NCBI GenBank assembly: GCA_946885915.1
Contig: CAMPHF010000004.1
Span: forward strand, 192,167 to 256,166
From: an uncultured Idiomarina sp.
GTDB taxonomy: Bacteria > Pseudomonadota > Gammaproteobacteria > Enterobacterales > Alteromonadaceae
Direction of reading: 5' to 3'
DNA length: 64,000 bases
Both the position numbers and the translations under genes were made by a program. How positions within the stretch are numbered: the stretch's first letter is position 1; every line of letters begins with the position of its first letter. Below are positions 7,948-17,138 of the stretch, one piece after another. The notes under the pieces are model-generated. The model did not search any database, was not told where the DNA came from, and saw nothing but the letters and a program-made list of their open reading frames with translations.

Positions 7948-9473
7948 TAACGCTGTTCCTGCAAGCGCATAATCGGCGTACCGGTCATTTCCGCAGGCTG
8001 CGGCATTCCCAGTAAATGCAACATAGTCGGTGCCACATCAGACAGGCGGCCGCCCTCGCGCGGCTTAGCCGTGCGACCTACGTAAATAAACGGCACCGGC
8101 TCACTGGTATGCGCCGTGTGTGATTGACCGGTATGATGGTCGCTCATTTGCTCAGCGTTGCCATGGTCGGCGGTGATCAAACATTCGCCGCCCACCGCTT
8201 GCAGCGCTTCTACCACGCGACCAATGCTCCGGTCGACCGCTTCACAGGCTGCAACGGCAGCGTCGAAGTTGCCGGTATGACCCACCATATCGCCATTTGG
8301 GTAGTTACAAACGATGACATCGAATTTACCGCTGTGAATGGCTGCCACTAACTTATCGGTTAACAACTCGGAATTCATTTCTGGCTGTAGGTCGTAAGTT
8401 GCAACGTCGGGTGAGGGGATCAAGACCCGCTCTTCGCCCGCAAACTCTTGCTCGCGTCCACCACTAAAGAAGAAGGTGACATGGGCATACTTTTCAGTTT
8501 CCGAAATCCGCAGCTGGGTTTTGTCATGCTTAGCAAGCCACTCGCCGAGCACGTTATTTAATGCCTCTGGCGGAAACGCGACCGCGCCCGCAGTAATCTC
8601 TGCGTCGTATTCGGTTAACATCACAAACTGCTTCAGCTGCGGTACTCGACCGCGCTCGAAGCCGCCAAAAGACGTATCCAAAAACGCGTGGCTCAACTGA
8701 CGGGCGCGATCGGCGCGAAAGTTCATAAAAAATACTGCGTCGCCGTCTTCCATTTTAACGGCATCGCCAATTACCGAGGACTTCACGAATTCATCGCTTT
8801 CGCCGCGCTCATAGGCGGCGGCAAGCGCTGCGCTGGCGTTGTTATATTGTTGCTCAGCTTGACCCTCAACCAATAAGCGCCAGGCCTTTTCTACGCGGTC
8901 CCAGCGTTTGTCGCGGTCCATGGCGAAGTAGCGGCCCGTTAAACTTGCAAAACGACCCACGCCAAGTTCTTTAAATCGTTTTTCAAACCGTTCAATGGTG
9001 GCGCCGGCAGAGCGTGGTGGGGTATCGCGACCATCTAAGAAGCCATGCACATAAATGCGCTGGATACCCGCCGCCGCCGCCATCTCAACCATCGCTAACA
9101 AATGGTCTTCATGACTATGTACACCACCTGGTGATAACAGCCCCATAATATGCACAGCGCCGTCCGTTTTCAGCGCATCAACCAGCACTGGGTTATGCTG
9201 AAACTCACCATCCGCAATGCTTTTGCTAATGCGGGTAAAGTCCTGATAAACAATGCGGCCAGCGCCTAAATTTACGTGTCCCACTTCTGAGTTACCCATC
9301 TGCCCATCGGGTAAGCCCACGGCCTCGCCGGAGCCATCGATAAGTGTATGGGGGTACTCTGCCCAGAGTTTATCCATATTCGGGGTGTTGGCCGCTTGAA
9401 TGGCATTATCGGGAGCCGCTTCGCGATACCCCCATCCGTCTAGGATAATCAGAGCTAGTGGTTTACGTTGCAT
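7947..9473 (-). CDS. gpmI: 2,3-bisphosphoglycerate-independent phosphoglycerate mutase
   Basis: Glycolytic and gluconeogenic interconversion of 3- and 2-phosphoglycerate, metal-dependent and in the cytosol. The 508 residues show [10 protein letters not shown] at the N-terminus, the phosphoserine motif [14 protein letters not shown] (about 60-73), GVHSHEDHL and the metal motif [11 protein letters not shown] near the C-terminus, all typical of the alkaline-phosphatase superfamily GpmI. Length is standard. It is the first gene of the gpmI-envC-yibQ operon. Confidence 0.96.
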   Translation of the reverse strand: MQRKPLALIILDGWGYREAAPDNAIQAANTPNMDKLWAEYPHTLIDGSGEAVGLPDGQMGNSEVGHVNLGAGRIVYQDFTRISKSIADGEFQHNPVLVDALKTDGAVHIMGLLSPGGVHSHEDHLLAMVEMAAAAGIQRIYVHGFLDGRDTPPRSAGATIERFEKRFKELGVGRFASLTGRYFAMDRDKRWDRVEKAWRLLVEGQAEQQYNNASAALAAAYERGESDEFVKSSVIGDAVKMEDGDAVFFMNFRADRARQLSHAFLDTSFGGFERGRVPQLKQFVMLTEYDAEITAGAVAFPPEALNNVLGEWLAKHDKTQLRISETEKYAHVTFFFSGGREQEFAGEERVLIPSPDVATYDLQPEMNSELLTDKLVAAIHSGKFDVIVCNYPNGDMVGHTGNFDAAVAACEAVDRSIGRVVEALQAVGGECLITADHGNAEQMSDHHTGQSHTAHTSEPVPFIYVGRTAKPREGGRLSDVAPTMLHLLGMPQPAEMTGTPIMRLQEQR

Positions 9474-9568
9474 TGAAATACCGCCTTAAAATCAAAAAAC
9501 TGCGTTTATTTTATGCGATTTCGGCGCGCAACGCACCCTTAGCGGCATGCCTTTTTTCTCACATTTTA

Positions 9569-9597
9569 CTGGCAACCGATGCGCTAATCGGTATACT
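9569..9597 (+). promoter_or_regulatory. Predicted sigma70 promoter for the rhodanese-secB-gpsA operon
   Basis: CTGGCA at 9569-9574 and TATACT at 9592-9597 are separated by 17 bases, matching 4 of 6 and 5 of 6 consensus bases. Transcription would start about 40 bases before the rhodanese gene. Confidence 0.55.
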
Positions 9598-9643
9598 CTG
9601 TGGCCTGATTTTTATCTGCTGCGGCAACAGGAGTTAGAGCAGG

Positions 9644-10072
9644 ATGACGCAAATCCTTGAGTTCGCCAGCAATCATCCATTTATGTCCATTTTATGGGTG
9701 GGCTTGTTGGTAGCATTGGTGGTGACTTCAATTCAGTCGGCGACTTCACCGATCAAAAGTTTGACGCCGCAAGCGGCAACCATGTTGGTGAATCGTCAAG
9801 ATGGCGTATTTGTTGATATTCGTTCGATTGATGAATATCGCAAAGGGCACATCACAGACTCGGTACACTTGACAGCTGAACGCATCAAAAATAATGATGT
9901 GGCGAGCCTTGAAAAGCATAAAGATGCCCCCATCGTGGTGGTATGTGCAACCGGATTAACAAGCAAAGCGGCAGCCACTGCGCTGCACAAAGCTGGGTTC
10001 AGTCAGGCTGCGATCATGCAAGGCGGTATTTCAGCATGGCAAGGTGCCAGCTTCCCCTTAGTGAAAAAATAA
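9644..10072 (+). CDS. Membrane-anchored rhodanese-like protein (YibN-like)
   Basis: A 142-residue protein with one N-terminal membrane segment (about residues 12-30) and a single rhodanese domain (about 45-138). The active-site loop is VVVCATGLTSKAAAT, with the catalytic Cys present (CATGLTS), so sulfur transfer is possible. Position upstream of secB and gpsA matches yibN of E. coli, where grxC lies between; grxC is missing here. AGGAG lies upstream of the ATG. Confidence 0.85.
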   Translation: MTQILEFASNHPFMSILWVGLLVALVVTSIQSATSPIKSLTPQAATMLVNRQDGVFVDIRSIDEYRKGHITDSVHLTAERIKNNDVASLEKHKDAPIVVVCATGLTSKAAATALHKAGFSQAAIMQGGISAWQGASFPLVKK

Positions 10073-10098
10073 ACGTAACAACATAGGAATTTTTCGTA

Positions 10099-10593
10099 AT
10101 GGCTGAACAACAGCAAGCAAACGGCGCTGCCGAGCAACAACCACAACAACAAGCATTCGGCATTCAACGTATCTACACCAAAGACGTGTCTTTCGAAACG
10201 CCAAACTCTCCAGCTATCTTCCGCAAAGAATGGCGCCCAGAAGTAAGCCTTGATTTGAACGTGAAAAACGAGAAGTTGGAAGACAACCTGTACGACGTGA
10301 CTTTATCTATCACGGTCACCACCAAAGTGGGTGAGGATGTCGCGTTTTTATGTGAAGTGCATCAAGCAGGTATCTTCATGATCAATGAAGGCGTAGAAGA
10401 AGCGCAACGTGCACACATGTTGGCGGCATTCTGCCCGAACATTTTGTTCCCTTACGCACGTGAGTGTGTGAGCAGCATGGTATCGCGTGCGACCTTCCCG
10501 CAATTGAATTTAGCGCCAGTAAACTTTGACGCTATCTTCGCGCAGCACATGCAGCGTCAACAACAGCAACAGCAAGCACCAGCTGACGCTTAA
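10099..10593 (+). CDS. secB: Protein-export chaperone SecB
   Basis: SecB keeps preproteins unfolded and delivers them to SecA. The 164-residue protein contains the family stretches [20 protein letters not shown] (about 24-43), [21 protein letters not shown] and [13 protein letters not shown]. Both ends are unusually Gln-rich ([15 protein letters not shown] at the start, QRQQQQQQ at the end), making it slightly longer than the usual 155 residues. It lies between the rhodanese and gpsA, 26 and 28 bases away, in one operon. Confidence 0.95.
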   Translation: MAEQQQANGAAEQQPQQQAFGIQRIYTKDVSFETPNSPAIFRKEWRPEVSLDLNVKNEKLEDNLYDVTLSITVTTKVGEDVAFLCEVHQAGIFMINEGVEEAQRAHMLAAFCPNILFPYARECVSSMVSRATFPQLNLAPVNFDAIFAQHMQRQQQQQQAPADA

Positions 10594-10621
10594 ATTGATT
10601 CGCTAGGCGTTAAGGCCAGGT

Positions 10622-11623
10622 ATGACTGATCAATCAGTAACCATTTTAGGGGCGGGCTCGTACGGGACCGCCCTTGCTTTATGCTTCGCTCGCAAAGGTA
10701 TTGCCACCACTTTGTGGGGGCGCGATGTCGAGCAAATGGTTAGCATGCAAGCGCAGCGTGAGAATACGCGCTACCTTGCAGGCTGCCCATTTCCGGCAAC
10801 CTTAACTGCAACCGCTGATTTTCAACAGGCAGTCACGGGTGCTCACAACATCGTGGTGGTGGTGCCGAGTAGCGGCTTCGCCCAAGTGCTTGACGACTTA
10901 GTGCCGCATATTGACCCGCGCGCGCGGGTAGCGTGGGCAACCAAGGGTTTGGAGCCTAATACCGGCCGGTTGCTGTTAGATGTGGCGGAAGAAAAGTTAG
11001 GCCGAAACCGATCGTTAGCGGTGCTTTCGGGACCGACGTTTGCGATTGAAATGGCAAAGGGTTTACCGACCGCGATTACGATGTCATCGAATGATCCGAC
11101 GTTTGTGACTGAGCTATCCGAAATGCTGCATTGCGACCGCAGTTTCCGGGTGTATACCAATGATGATTTAGTCGGGGTGCAACTCGGTGGCGCGGTGAAA
11201 AACGTCATCGCGATCGGTGCTGGCATGGCCGATGGCATTGGCTTTGGTGCCAACGCACGTACCGCGCTTATCACGCGCGGCTTAGCTGAAATGACGCGGT
11301 TGGGGCTTAAGCTTGGCGCGAAACCGGAAACATTTACCGGTATGGCCGGGCTTGGCGATTTAATTCTCACCTGTACCGACAACCAATCGCGCAATAGGCG
11401 TTTTGGCCTTGCGCTTGGTCAAGGTAAGTCGGTAGATGAAGCCATGCAAGCCATCGGGCAAGCAGTAGAAGGCTATCGCAACACCAAAGAAGTGGTGGCG
11501 CTAGCGCGTCGAAATGGTGTTGAAATGCCGATTTGTGAGCAATTATTCGAGGTGTTGTACGGCGATACGTCGCCCAAGCAAGCAGCGATTAACCTGCTCA
11601 GTCGGGCGAAAACCTCAGAGTAG
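10622..11623 (+). CDS. gpsA: Glycerol-3-phosphate dehydrogenase (NAD(P)+)
   Basis: Makes sn-glycerol-3-phosphate from dihydroxyacetone phosphate for phospholipid synthesis. The 333 residues have the N-terminal dinucleotide motif [10 protein letters not shown] (about 9-18), [16 protein letters not shown], the catalytic-lysine segment [17 protein letters not shown] (about 188-204) and the C-terminal substrate loop RNRRFG. It is the last gene of its operon. PlsB, the next enzyme in the route, is encoded at 38.4 kb. Confidence 0.96.
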   Translation: MTDQSVTILGAGSYGTALALCFARKGIATTLWGRDVEQMVSMQAQRENTRYLAGCPFPATLTATADFQQAVTGAHNIVVVVPSSGFAQVLDDLVPHIDPRARVAWATKGLEPNTGRLLLDVAEEKLGRNRSLAVLSGPTFAIEMAKGLPTAITMSSNDPTFVTELSEMLHCDRSFRVYTNDDLVGVQLGGAVKNVIAIGAGMADGIGFGANARTALITRGLAEMTRLGLKLGAKPETFTGMAGLGDLILTCTDNQSRNRRFGLALGQGKSVDEAMQAIGQAVEGYRNTKEVVALARRNGVEMPICEQLFEVLYGDTSPKQAAINLLSRAKTSE

Positions 11624-11632
11624 TTGCTGTCA

Positions 11633-11664
11633 TGAACAGCAGTTAGGCGAGTAACTGCTGTTCA
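11633..11664. terminator. 13-bp perfect inverted repeat between convergent gpsA and slmA
   Basis: TGAACAGCAGTTA at 11633-11645 is followed by a 6-base loop and its exact complement TAACTGCTGTTCA at 11652-11664. The right arm lies in the last slmA codons. No T-run follows on either strand, so it is probably a hairpin that separates convergent transcripts rather than a canonical intrinsic terminator. Confidence 0.5.
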
Positions 11665-12230
11665 ATAGCTTGCCACTGTGCGTCAAAATGCGCGGTCGGC
11701 AATAAGGTAAAGTCTGAGCGCACGAACTGACTGATTTTACCGTCCGCATAAGCCAATAATAAATTCGCCAGCACGCCTTCCTCAAGATTAAACGCCGCAC
11801 CTTCACGTAATTTTCGCTCGCGTAATGCCTGCTTAATTTGCGCCTCAATCTTATCGAATAACAGCACAATGCGAGTACGTAAGCGCTCGTGCTCACCCAT
11901 TAAGGCATCGCCCGTTAAAATGCGGCTAATACCAGGGTTACGCTCAGCAAAGGTAAGAATAAGCTTGAGCATCATTTGGCACCGCGTGAGCGTGTCTTTT
12001 TCAATTTCTAAAATTTGGTTTACCCGCGATAAAATAGCATCTTCGGTAAACTCAATTAAGCCTTCAAACATGCGGGCTTTAGAGGGGAAATGCCGATACA
12101 GTGCTGCTTCCGATACACCGAGTTCTTTCGCCAATGCGGCCGTGGTAATTCGCTGCCCCGGTGACGTTTGCAGCATGGTTGCCAGACTTTGGAGAATTTC
12201 TTCGCGTCGATTACGCTTTGCCGTTGCCAT
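11643..12230 (-). CDS. slmA: Nucleoid occlusion factor SlmA
   Basis: TetR-family DNA-binding protein that blocks FtsZ ring formation over the nucleoid. The 195 residues start with [12 protein letters not shown] and a helix-turn-helix [21 protein letters not shown] (split here as about residues 28-48), followed by [19 protein letters not shown], which is typical of SlmA. Position beside dut and coaBC is the conserved gammaproteobacterial arrangement. It starts 2 bases after the dut stop. Confidence 0.93.
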   Translation of the reverse strand: MATAKRNRREEILQSLATMLQTSPGQRITTAALAKELGVSEAALYRHFPSKARMFEGLIEFTEDAILSRVNQILEIEKDTLTRCQMMLKLILTFAERNPGISRILTGDALMGEHERLRTRIVLLFDKIEAQIKQALRERKLREGAAFNLEEGVLANLLLAYADGKISQFVRSDFTLLPTAHFDAQWQAIEQQLLA

Positions 12231-12232
12231 GC

Positions 12233-12688
12233 TTAGCCTCTCCCTGAATGACCAAAACCGCCCGCGCCGCGATCGCTCTCGGCAAAGGCTTCAACTACTT
12301 CGAACTCCGCCTGTACCACAGGTACAATCACCAATTGCGCAATCCGGTCGCCCGGCTCAATGGTGAACGCGGTAGCACTGCGGTTCCAACAAGAAACTTT
12401 CAGCTCGCCTTGGTAATCGGAGTCGATTAGGCCGACCAAGTTACCCAACACAATACCGTGTTTATGGCCAAGTCCTGAGCGCGGCAAAATATGGGCCGCT
12501 AGCCCAGGGTCAGCAATATGAATCGCGATGCCGGTGCCAATTAATACGGTTTGCCCCGGCTCGATGGTGAACGGCGCATCAAGACATGCTCGTAAATCTA
12601 GCCCAGCAGAGCCCGGCGTGGCATAGGTTGGTAAAGGAAACTCGTGACCCACCCGCGGGTCAAGCACTTGTAATGCAATGGGTTTCAT
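12233..12688 (-). CDS. dut: Deoxyuridine 5'-triphosphate nucleotidohydrolase (dUTPase)
   Basis: Hydrolyses dUTP to dUMP, keeping uracil out of DNA. The 151-residue trimeric-type dUTPase has all conserved motifs in order: [46 protein letters not shown] and the C-terminal P-loop-like [13 protein letters not shown]. It lies between coaBC and slmA, all in the same direction. Confidence 0.97.
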   Translation of the reverse strand: MKPIALQVLDPRVGHEFPLPTYATPGSAGLDLRACLDAPFTIEPGQTVLIGTGIAIHIADPGLAAHILPRSGLGHKHGIVLGNLVGLIDSDYQGELKVSCWNRSATAFTIEPGDRIAQLVIVPVVQAEFEVVEAFAESDRGAGGFGHSGRG

Positions 12689-12707
12689 AGTCCGTCCGTT
12701 GTTGTTT

Positions 12708-13976
12708 TTATGAATGGAGTAATTCGCTCTGAATAAGCGCTAACAGCTGCTTCGCGAGCTGGGTTTTGGCTTGTTTGGGGAGCTGCTTCGAATGTAACTG
12801 TTCGCTGCTAAGGTCGGTGCGCCAAAACACCTGCATCGCGTTATCGTCCTGATTAAAGCCAATGCTGCTATCGCTGACATCGTTCGCCGCTATCATGTGT
12901 AAGCGCTTGCGGATTAATTTAGCTTGCGCATAGTCTGCGACTGCTTGAGTTTCGGCCGCAAATCCCACCACGATAGGTGGCTGCGGTAAAGCCGCAACTG
13001 TGGCAACAATATCTGGATTTTGAGTGAGCGTGAGTTGCAGTGCTGCATCGCCTCGCTTCTTCAGCTTTTGTGGGGCAACTTCTGCCACGCGGTAATCAGC
13101 CACTGCCGCACACCCCATAAACACATCGGCAGTGCCTATGTGCGCCATCACCGCGTCCAACATTTGGCTGGCCGACTCAATATCAATCCGCTGTACACCG
13201 GTTGGCGTCGCCAGCTGACAGGGCCCGGCAACCAAGGTGACCTGCGCGCCTAAAGCGGCAGCTTGCGCCGCTAAAGCAAAGCCCATTTTGCCGCTACTGT
13301 GGTTGCTTAAATAACGCACCGGATCGATAGCTTCTCGGGTGGGCCCGGCGGTTATCACAATATGTTTGCCGGCAAGCGTCTGTTGGTCGTGCGCCAAGGT
13401 ACTTAATAATTGCTGACAGGCTGCTACTAGCTCTAGCGGTTCTAACATCCGGCCAGCACCGACATCACCACAAGCTTGGGCACCGCTACCTGTACCTAAA
13501 TTATGAATACCAAATTGTTGTAGTGTGGCTAAGTTCGCTTGCACTGCCGGCGCTTGCCACATTTGTTGGTTCATGGCCGGTGCAATTGCGATGGGCGCGC
13601 TGCTGGCCAAGCATAGGGTGCTCAGTAGGTCATCAGCTAAACCATGCGCTAAGCGCGCAAGCGTGTTGGCACTGGCCGGCGCAACTAAAATTAAATTAGC
13701 CCATTTGGCCAACTCAATATGCCCCATCGCAGCTTCAGCCGCGGGGTCGAGCAGGTCATCATTCACCACATGGCCGGATACTGCCTGCAGCGTGAGTGGG
13801 GTGATAAAGGCCTTGGCACCGGTCGTCATGACTACCCGCACGATGGCGCCACAATCGCGCAAGCGGCGCACCAGCTCCGGGGTTTTATACGCCGCAATAC
13901 CGCCACTCACCCCAACTAAAATGTTACGGCCCTGCAACTGCGGATAGTGTTCAGATTGAAACGAATGTGGTTGCAT
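12708..13976 (-). CDS. coaBC: Bifunctional phosphopantothenoylcysteine decarboxylase/synthase
   Basis: Coenzyme A biosynthesis: joins 4'-phosphopantothenate to cysteine (CoaB) and decarboxylates the product (CoaC). In this 422-residue protein the N-terminal flavoprotein CoaC part has [18 protein letters not shown] (about 22-39), the active-site His in [34 protein letters not shown] and the clamp Cys in [10 protein letters not shown]. The CoaB part begins about residue 195 with [20 protein letters not shown]. It is first in a likely coaBC-dut-slmA operon and divergent from radC. Confidence 0.96.
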   Translation of the reverse strand: MQPHSFQSEHYPQLQGRNILVGVSGGIAAYKTPELVRRLRDCGAIVRVVMTTGAKAFITPLTLQAVSGHVVNDDLLDPAAEAAMGHIELAKWANLILVAPASANTLARLAHGLADDLLSTLCLASSAPIAIAPAMNQQMWQAPAVQANLATLQQFGIHNLGTGSGAQACGDVGAGRMLEPLELVAACQQLLSTLAHDQQTLAGKHIVITAGPTREAIDPVRYLSNHSSGKMGFALAAQAAALGAQVTLVAGPCQLATPTGVQRIDIESASQMLDAVMAHIGTADVFMGCAAVADYRVAEVAPQKLKKRGDAALQLTLTQNPDIVATVAALPQPPIVVGFAAETQAVADYAQAKLIRKRLHMIAANDVSDSSIGFNQDDNAMQVFWRTDLSSEQLHSKQLPKQAKTQLAKQLLALIQSELLHS

Positions 13977-14114
13977 GAGAAATCCCGCGTACCAAGGTTA
14001 ATTTGAGTAAAGATACCACGATTACGGCTATTGAAGCGATAGCGAGTGCTCGCTTCGTACGATGAATTTTAGTTGTCGGATATTGCTTGCACAAGATGAA
14101 GTTTGGGGCTGACA

Positions 14115-14180
14115 GACAGCCACTAACGGAGTGACTACACTGCTCGTAACTTTGCTGGTGAACGAGCTGCTATGGCTGTC
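14115..14180. other. Nested inverted repeats upstream of radC
   Basis: GACAGCCA (14115-14122) pairs with TGGCTGTC (14173-14180), and inside it GCTCGT (14142-14147) pairs with ACGAGC (14162-14167). The arrangement could fold into a two-stem RNA or cruciform in the radC leader. A separate hairpin GAAGCGA/TCGCTTC lies at 14033-14056. Apart from these, the 239-base coaBC-radC gap shows nothing recognisable. Confidence 0.3.
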
Positions 14181-14215
14181 GACACCGCTTATCACTCTGA
14201 CTAGGGCGCGCTGTT

Positions 14216-14965
14216 ATGTCGAAATTTATGCTTAATCCGGATCAACAACTGCAGCTCAATGCCCCCACCATACCCGTTCAGGTTACGGCTGATAGCATTA
14301 AACTGTGGCCAGCCGCCGAGCGCCCGCGGGAAAAGTTAAGTGCCAAGGGTCCCCAAGGGTTAAGCGATGCGGAATTGCTGGCGGTGCTATTTGGTACGGG
14401 GCGGCGCGGTCAGGATGTGGTGAGTTTTGCCCGAGAATTACTGAATGAGTTCGCTGGTGTTGGCGGTTTACTAGCGGCGAAACCCAGCGAGCTGCTGGCC
14501 GTGCACGGCATGGGCCCAGCGCGAGTTCAGCAACTACAAGTGGTGATGGAGCTGGCTAAACGCTTTCTTGCTTGGCAACTCGAACGCCGCGATGGTTTCA
14601 CCGAGCCGGGTATGGTGCGGGATTATTTAACCGCGCAACTTCGTCATCAGCCACGCGAAGTATTTGTCGTGTTGTTACTCGATAGCCAGCATCGGCTACT
14701 GCGCTATTGTGAGTTGTTTTACGGCACGATTAACGCGGCTCCGGTGTATCCACGCGAAATCGTCAAGTTAGTGCTTGAACATAACGCAGCGGCGGTAATT
14801 CTGGCACACAATCACCCATCGGGAGTGGCGGAGCCGAGCCAAGCTGATCAGCGTATTACTGACCGTTTGAAGCAGGCACTCCAGATGATCGATGTCGCGC
14901 TGTTGGATCATTTTGTGATCGGTGCCGGTAAGCCGGTTTCATTCGCGGAACGTGGCTTGTTGTAA
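14216..14965 (+). CDS. radC: RadC family JAB-domain protein
   Basis: RadC-type protein of 249 residues; the cellular role of the family is unresolved despite its DNA-repair name. It has an N-terminal UPF0758 helix-hairpin-helix part (LLAVHGMGPARVQQLQ, about 100-115) and a C-terminal JAB/MPN metalloprotease-like domain with the motif AHNHPSGVAEPSQAD (about 200-214). N-terminus is about 25 residues longer than in E. coli; a second start at MLNPDQQ is possible. Position between coaBC and rpmB is conserved. Confidence 0.92.
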   Translation: MSKFMLNPDQQLQLNAPTIPVQVTADSIKLWPAAERPREKLSAKGPQGLSDAELLAVLFGTGRRGQDVVSFARELLNEFAGVGGLLAAKPSELLAVHGMGPARVQQLQVVMELAKRFLAWQLERRDGFTEPGMVRDYLTAQLRHQPREVFVVLLLDSQHRLLRYCELFYGTINAAPVYPREIVKLVLEHNAAAVILAHNHPSGVAEPSQADQRITDRLKQALQMIDVALLDHFVIGAGKPVSFAERGLL

Positions 14966-15149
14966 GACTAAAAGGTGGCGCGGCAAGAGTGCGGGAAGAG
15001 CGCCGCAAGAGCACGGTAACAGCGCGGCGAAAATAAAGGCGCTCGGCGGGTAATTTTTTGCAGGAGACGCTAGCGCTTTCAGTGCGGCTCTAGTATAGTA
15101 CGCCACCACTGTTTAACGATCGCGATGATCAAAAAATCGACGCGATGAC

Positions 15150-15178
15150 TTGATTGCCGAGCTTATTTGCTGTATAAA
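15150..15178 (+). promoter_or_regulatory. Predicted sigma70 promoter of rpmB-rpmG
   Basis: TTGATT at 15150-15155 and TATAAA at 15173-15178, with an optimal 17-base spacer, sit about 75 bases before rpmB. The GC-rich leader between them and the gene has short repeats but no motif I recognise. Confidence 0.65.
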
Positions 15179-15252
15179 ATGCGCCCTCGGATTTCAAGGC
15201 AAGGCCGCGATGGGCGACAGGCGAGCTTGAAGCAAATTTTGGAGTAAAAACG

Positions 15253-15489
15253 ATGTCACGAGTATGTCAAGTTACAGGAAAGCGTCCGGTTACAGGTAAT
15301 AACCGCTCGCATGCGCGCAATGCGACCAAGCGTCGTTTCCTGCCAAACCTACAATCTCACCGTTTCTGGGTTGAATCTGAGAAGCGTTGGGTGAAGCTGC
15401 GTATTTCTACTAAAGGTATGCGCATTATTGATAAAAACGGTATCGACGCGGTGCTTGCGGATCTTCGCGGCCGTGGCGTTAAAGTGTAA
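15253..15489 (+). CDS. rpmB: 50S ribosomal protein L28
   Basis: Large-subunit ribosomal protein, 78 residues, starting [20 protein letters not shown] and ending with [15 protein letters not shown], both diagnostic of bacterial L28. TTGGAGT precedes the ATG at a good distance. It is co-transcribed with rpmG 12 bases downstream, the standard arrangement. Confidence 0.98.
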   Translation: MSRVCQVTGKRPVTGNNRSHARNATKRRFLPNLQSHRFWVESEKRWVKLRISTKGMRIIDKNGIDAVLADLRGRGVKV

Positions 15490-15501
15490 GGAAGAACAAT
15501 C

Positions 15502-15657
15502 ATGCGCGATAAAATTCGGTTAGTATCATCTGCTGGCACTGGTTTTTTCTACACAACAGATAAAAACAAACGCAACATGCCAGAAAAATTTGAAATCAAA
15601 AAGTTCGATCCAGTGGTTCGTAAACACGTTGTTTTCAAAGAAGCGAAAATCAAGTAA
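15502..15657 (+). CDS. rpmG: 50S ribosomal protein L33
   Basis: A 51-residue ribosomal protein: [20 protein letters not shown] at the start, then [20 protein letters not shown] and a basic tail ending EAKIK. It is the zinc-independent form, since the two CxxC pairs of zinc-type L33 are absent. AAGGAAG lies at the end of rpmB, 8 bases before the ATG. A strong terminator follows 20 bases after the stop. Confidence 0.97.
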   Translation: MRDKIRLVSSAGTGFFYTTDKNKRNMPEKFEIKKFDPVVRKHVVFKEAKIK

Positions 15658-15677
15658 TTCGCAACTTGCATCGCATT

Positions 15678-15707
15678 AAAAAAAACCGGCCTCGCGCCGG
15701 TTTTTTT
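15678..15707. terminator. Strong Rho-independent terminator after rpmG
   Basis: A run of eight A leads into CCGGC, a CTCGC loop, GCCGG and seven T. The element is symmetric (A-run and T-run), so it could work in both directions. It closes the rpmBG operon. Confidence 0.92.
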
Positions 15708-15833
15708 GTGGCTAGTTGCTATTCAAATGTAAATGCTCCTTTGGAGTCAATTCTGATTATTAATATTAAAATTTGACATTGTTAAATTATCGGGGTAATG
15801 AATTATTACATTTTTGAAGCTTTGGTAAAAAGT

Positions 15834-16028
15834 ATGAAATTATTTAAGCTGGTACTCTTTACTTTAGTTTTTCTTATGGCATCCGTGCCATCATATTCGG
15901 GTGATACGGATTCATCTGTGTGTTTGCCAACTAGATGTATTCATTGCATCAATAACTTTTGTGTTGAATGTAATCTTGAGACAGGTAGCTGCAAACCTGT
16001 GCTGGGAAGTGGAGCAGCAGGAATCTAA
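15834..16028 (+). CDS. Small exported Cys-rich protein, unknown function
   Basis: I do not recognise this protein. It has 64 residues: a signal peptide MKLFKLVLFTLVFLMASVPS with likely cleavage before or after YSG, and then about 40 residues holding seven cysteines in the order CLPTRC, CIHC, FCVEC and SC. Spacing suggests disulfide bonds or metal binding in the periplasm. The frame opens 12 codons earlier at an ATG at 15798, but the downstream Met gives the better signal peptide; neither has an ideal ribosome site. Its stop overlaps the start of the next gene (TAATG). The stretch is AT-richer than its neighbours. Confidence 0.55.
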   Translation: MKLFKLVLFTLVFLMASVPSYSGDTDSSVCLPTRCIHCINNFCVECNLETGSCKPVLGSGAAGI

Positions 16029-16483
16029 TGAAATTATCTTTAACTCATATCATTATCGCCATAGTCGCGCTCCTTTCGTCAGCCATTGTGCACGCTAAAG
16101 TTAGCGATGTTACATTAAAAATGTCAGTGTTGAACGAGTTTACCGCTGCACATAATTACGTCGCGACGTTTCCATCCGTCATGTATTTTGATGATCAAGG
16201 TGAGCTTGTATCAGTGATGGATTTAACACTCGATAGCAGATTTGATGCGGATCAGCTTGTAAAAAATAGTGCTGCCAAACACGCTGGCGATACACCCGAT
16301 ATCCAATTAGAAGAGTTCTTTAAATCCCTCGATGTTCAGTCGCAAGCGCAAGCGCCGGCGCTTGTTTTTATCACTTTAGATTTGAATCAATGCCGTGCCT
16401 GTGCAGTGAATGAACAACTAGTGCGTGCTTGGGCCGACAGTCAGGCGCTCCACGTTTATGTCGCTCGCGTTGAATTCCGCTGA
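16028..16483 (+). CDS. Exported thioredoxin-like protein with CRAC motif, unknown function
   Basis: A 151-residue protein with a signal peptide (about residues 1-23, ending AIVHA) and, near the C-terminus, VFITLDLNQCRACAVNEQLV: a beta strand, then CxxC, then a helix, which is the layout of a thioredoxin-fold active site. The rest has no motif I know. It may reduce, oxidise or carry metal for the Cys-rich peptide encoded one base upstream, but this is inference from position. The start overlaps the previous stop by 1 base. Confidence 0.6.
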   Translation: MKLSLTHIIIAIVALLSSAIVHAKVSDVTLKMSVLNEFTAAHNYVATFPSVMYFDDQGELVSVMDLTLDSRFDADQLVKNSAAKHAGDTPDIQLEEFFKSLDVQSQAQAPALVFITLDLNQCRACAVNEQLVRAWADSQALHVYVARVEFR

Positions 16484-16538
16484 GTGCGTCAAAAGGCGAC
16501 GTGTCAAAAGGCGAATAGTGAGGCAAATATAAAATCCT

Positions 16539-17138
16539 ATGAGTCGACATAACACGCTGTTATTCATAATTATTTTTCAATTTTTGGTCATCGCATCCTT
16601 GGTTACTTATCTAGCTTTGGAACCGTGCGGTACGCAAGATGAGCGCCCAATAAATAGCACTGCGCAACTTGGCCCTTCGGACAATCTTGCAAGCCTACCT
16701 GAAGCAGTTGTTATGAATTCTGAAGACACTCATTTGGCTACTGAGGCAGCGCCTGCGGAAACAGCAATCTCAACTGAGGTTGAAGATCAACAGGAAATGC
16801 ATCAGCGCGTGGCGTCAGATCTCGCCAGTACGATTACGGAGGTCGAACAGAAATTTCAGTCGGAAGCTGTCGATCAGGATTGGGCCTATTCACAGCAACA
16901 GAATTTAATGGACTTATTTCACACCTCTGAGTCATTGCGCGATATAGAGGTAGCTGATATCACTTGTTTAGAAAGCGTATGCAAACTTGAAGTTGCCGAT
17001 TTTAGTGGTGAGCCCTTTGTCGACATGATGAAAATTCAGCGTGAGTGGATAGCTCAGGACTGGTATCGAGAGGGTGCGCGATCTTTTATGAAGTTCGATG
17101 ACGTCGAGGGGCGTCACGTTATTTATTTTGAGCGTTAG
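16539..17138 (+). CDS. Membrane-anchored periplasmic protein, unknown function
   Basis: A 199-residue protein with one N-terminal membrane segment (about residues 6-27), an acidic low-complexity linker (about 30-85) and a C-terminal periplasmic domain. This domain contains DITCLESVCKLEVADFSG, a Cys pair six residues apart in a beta hairpin, then FVDMMKIQREWIAQDW. A comparable CxxxxxC hairpin occurs in other secreted gammaproteobacterial proteins of unknown role. It follows the thioredoxin-like gene by 55 bases and overlaps the end of the convergent oxygenase gene by 4 bases. Confidence 0.55.
   Translation: MSRHNTLLFIIIFQFLVIASLVTYLALEPCGTQDERPINSTAQLGPSDNLASLPEAVVMNSEDTHLATEAAPAETAISTEVEDQQEMHQRVASDLASTITEVEQKFQSEAVDQDWAYSQQQNLMDLFHTSESLRDIEVADITCLESVCKLEVADFSGEPFVDMMKIQREWIAQDWYREGARSFMKFDDVEGRHVIYFER

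Noticed and set aside
10843..11394. Long minus-strand frame inside gpsA
   Set aside because: Shadow of gpsA codon usage; no protein family character.
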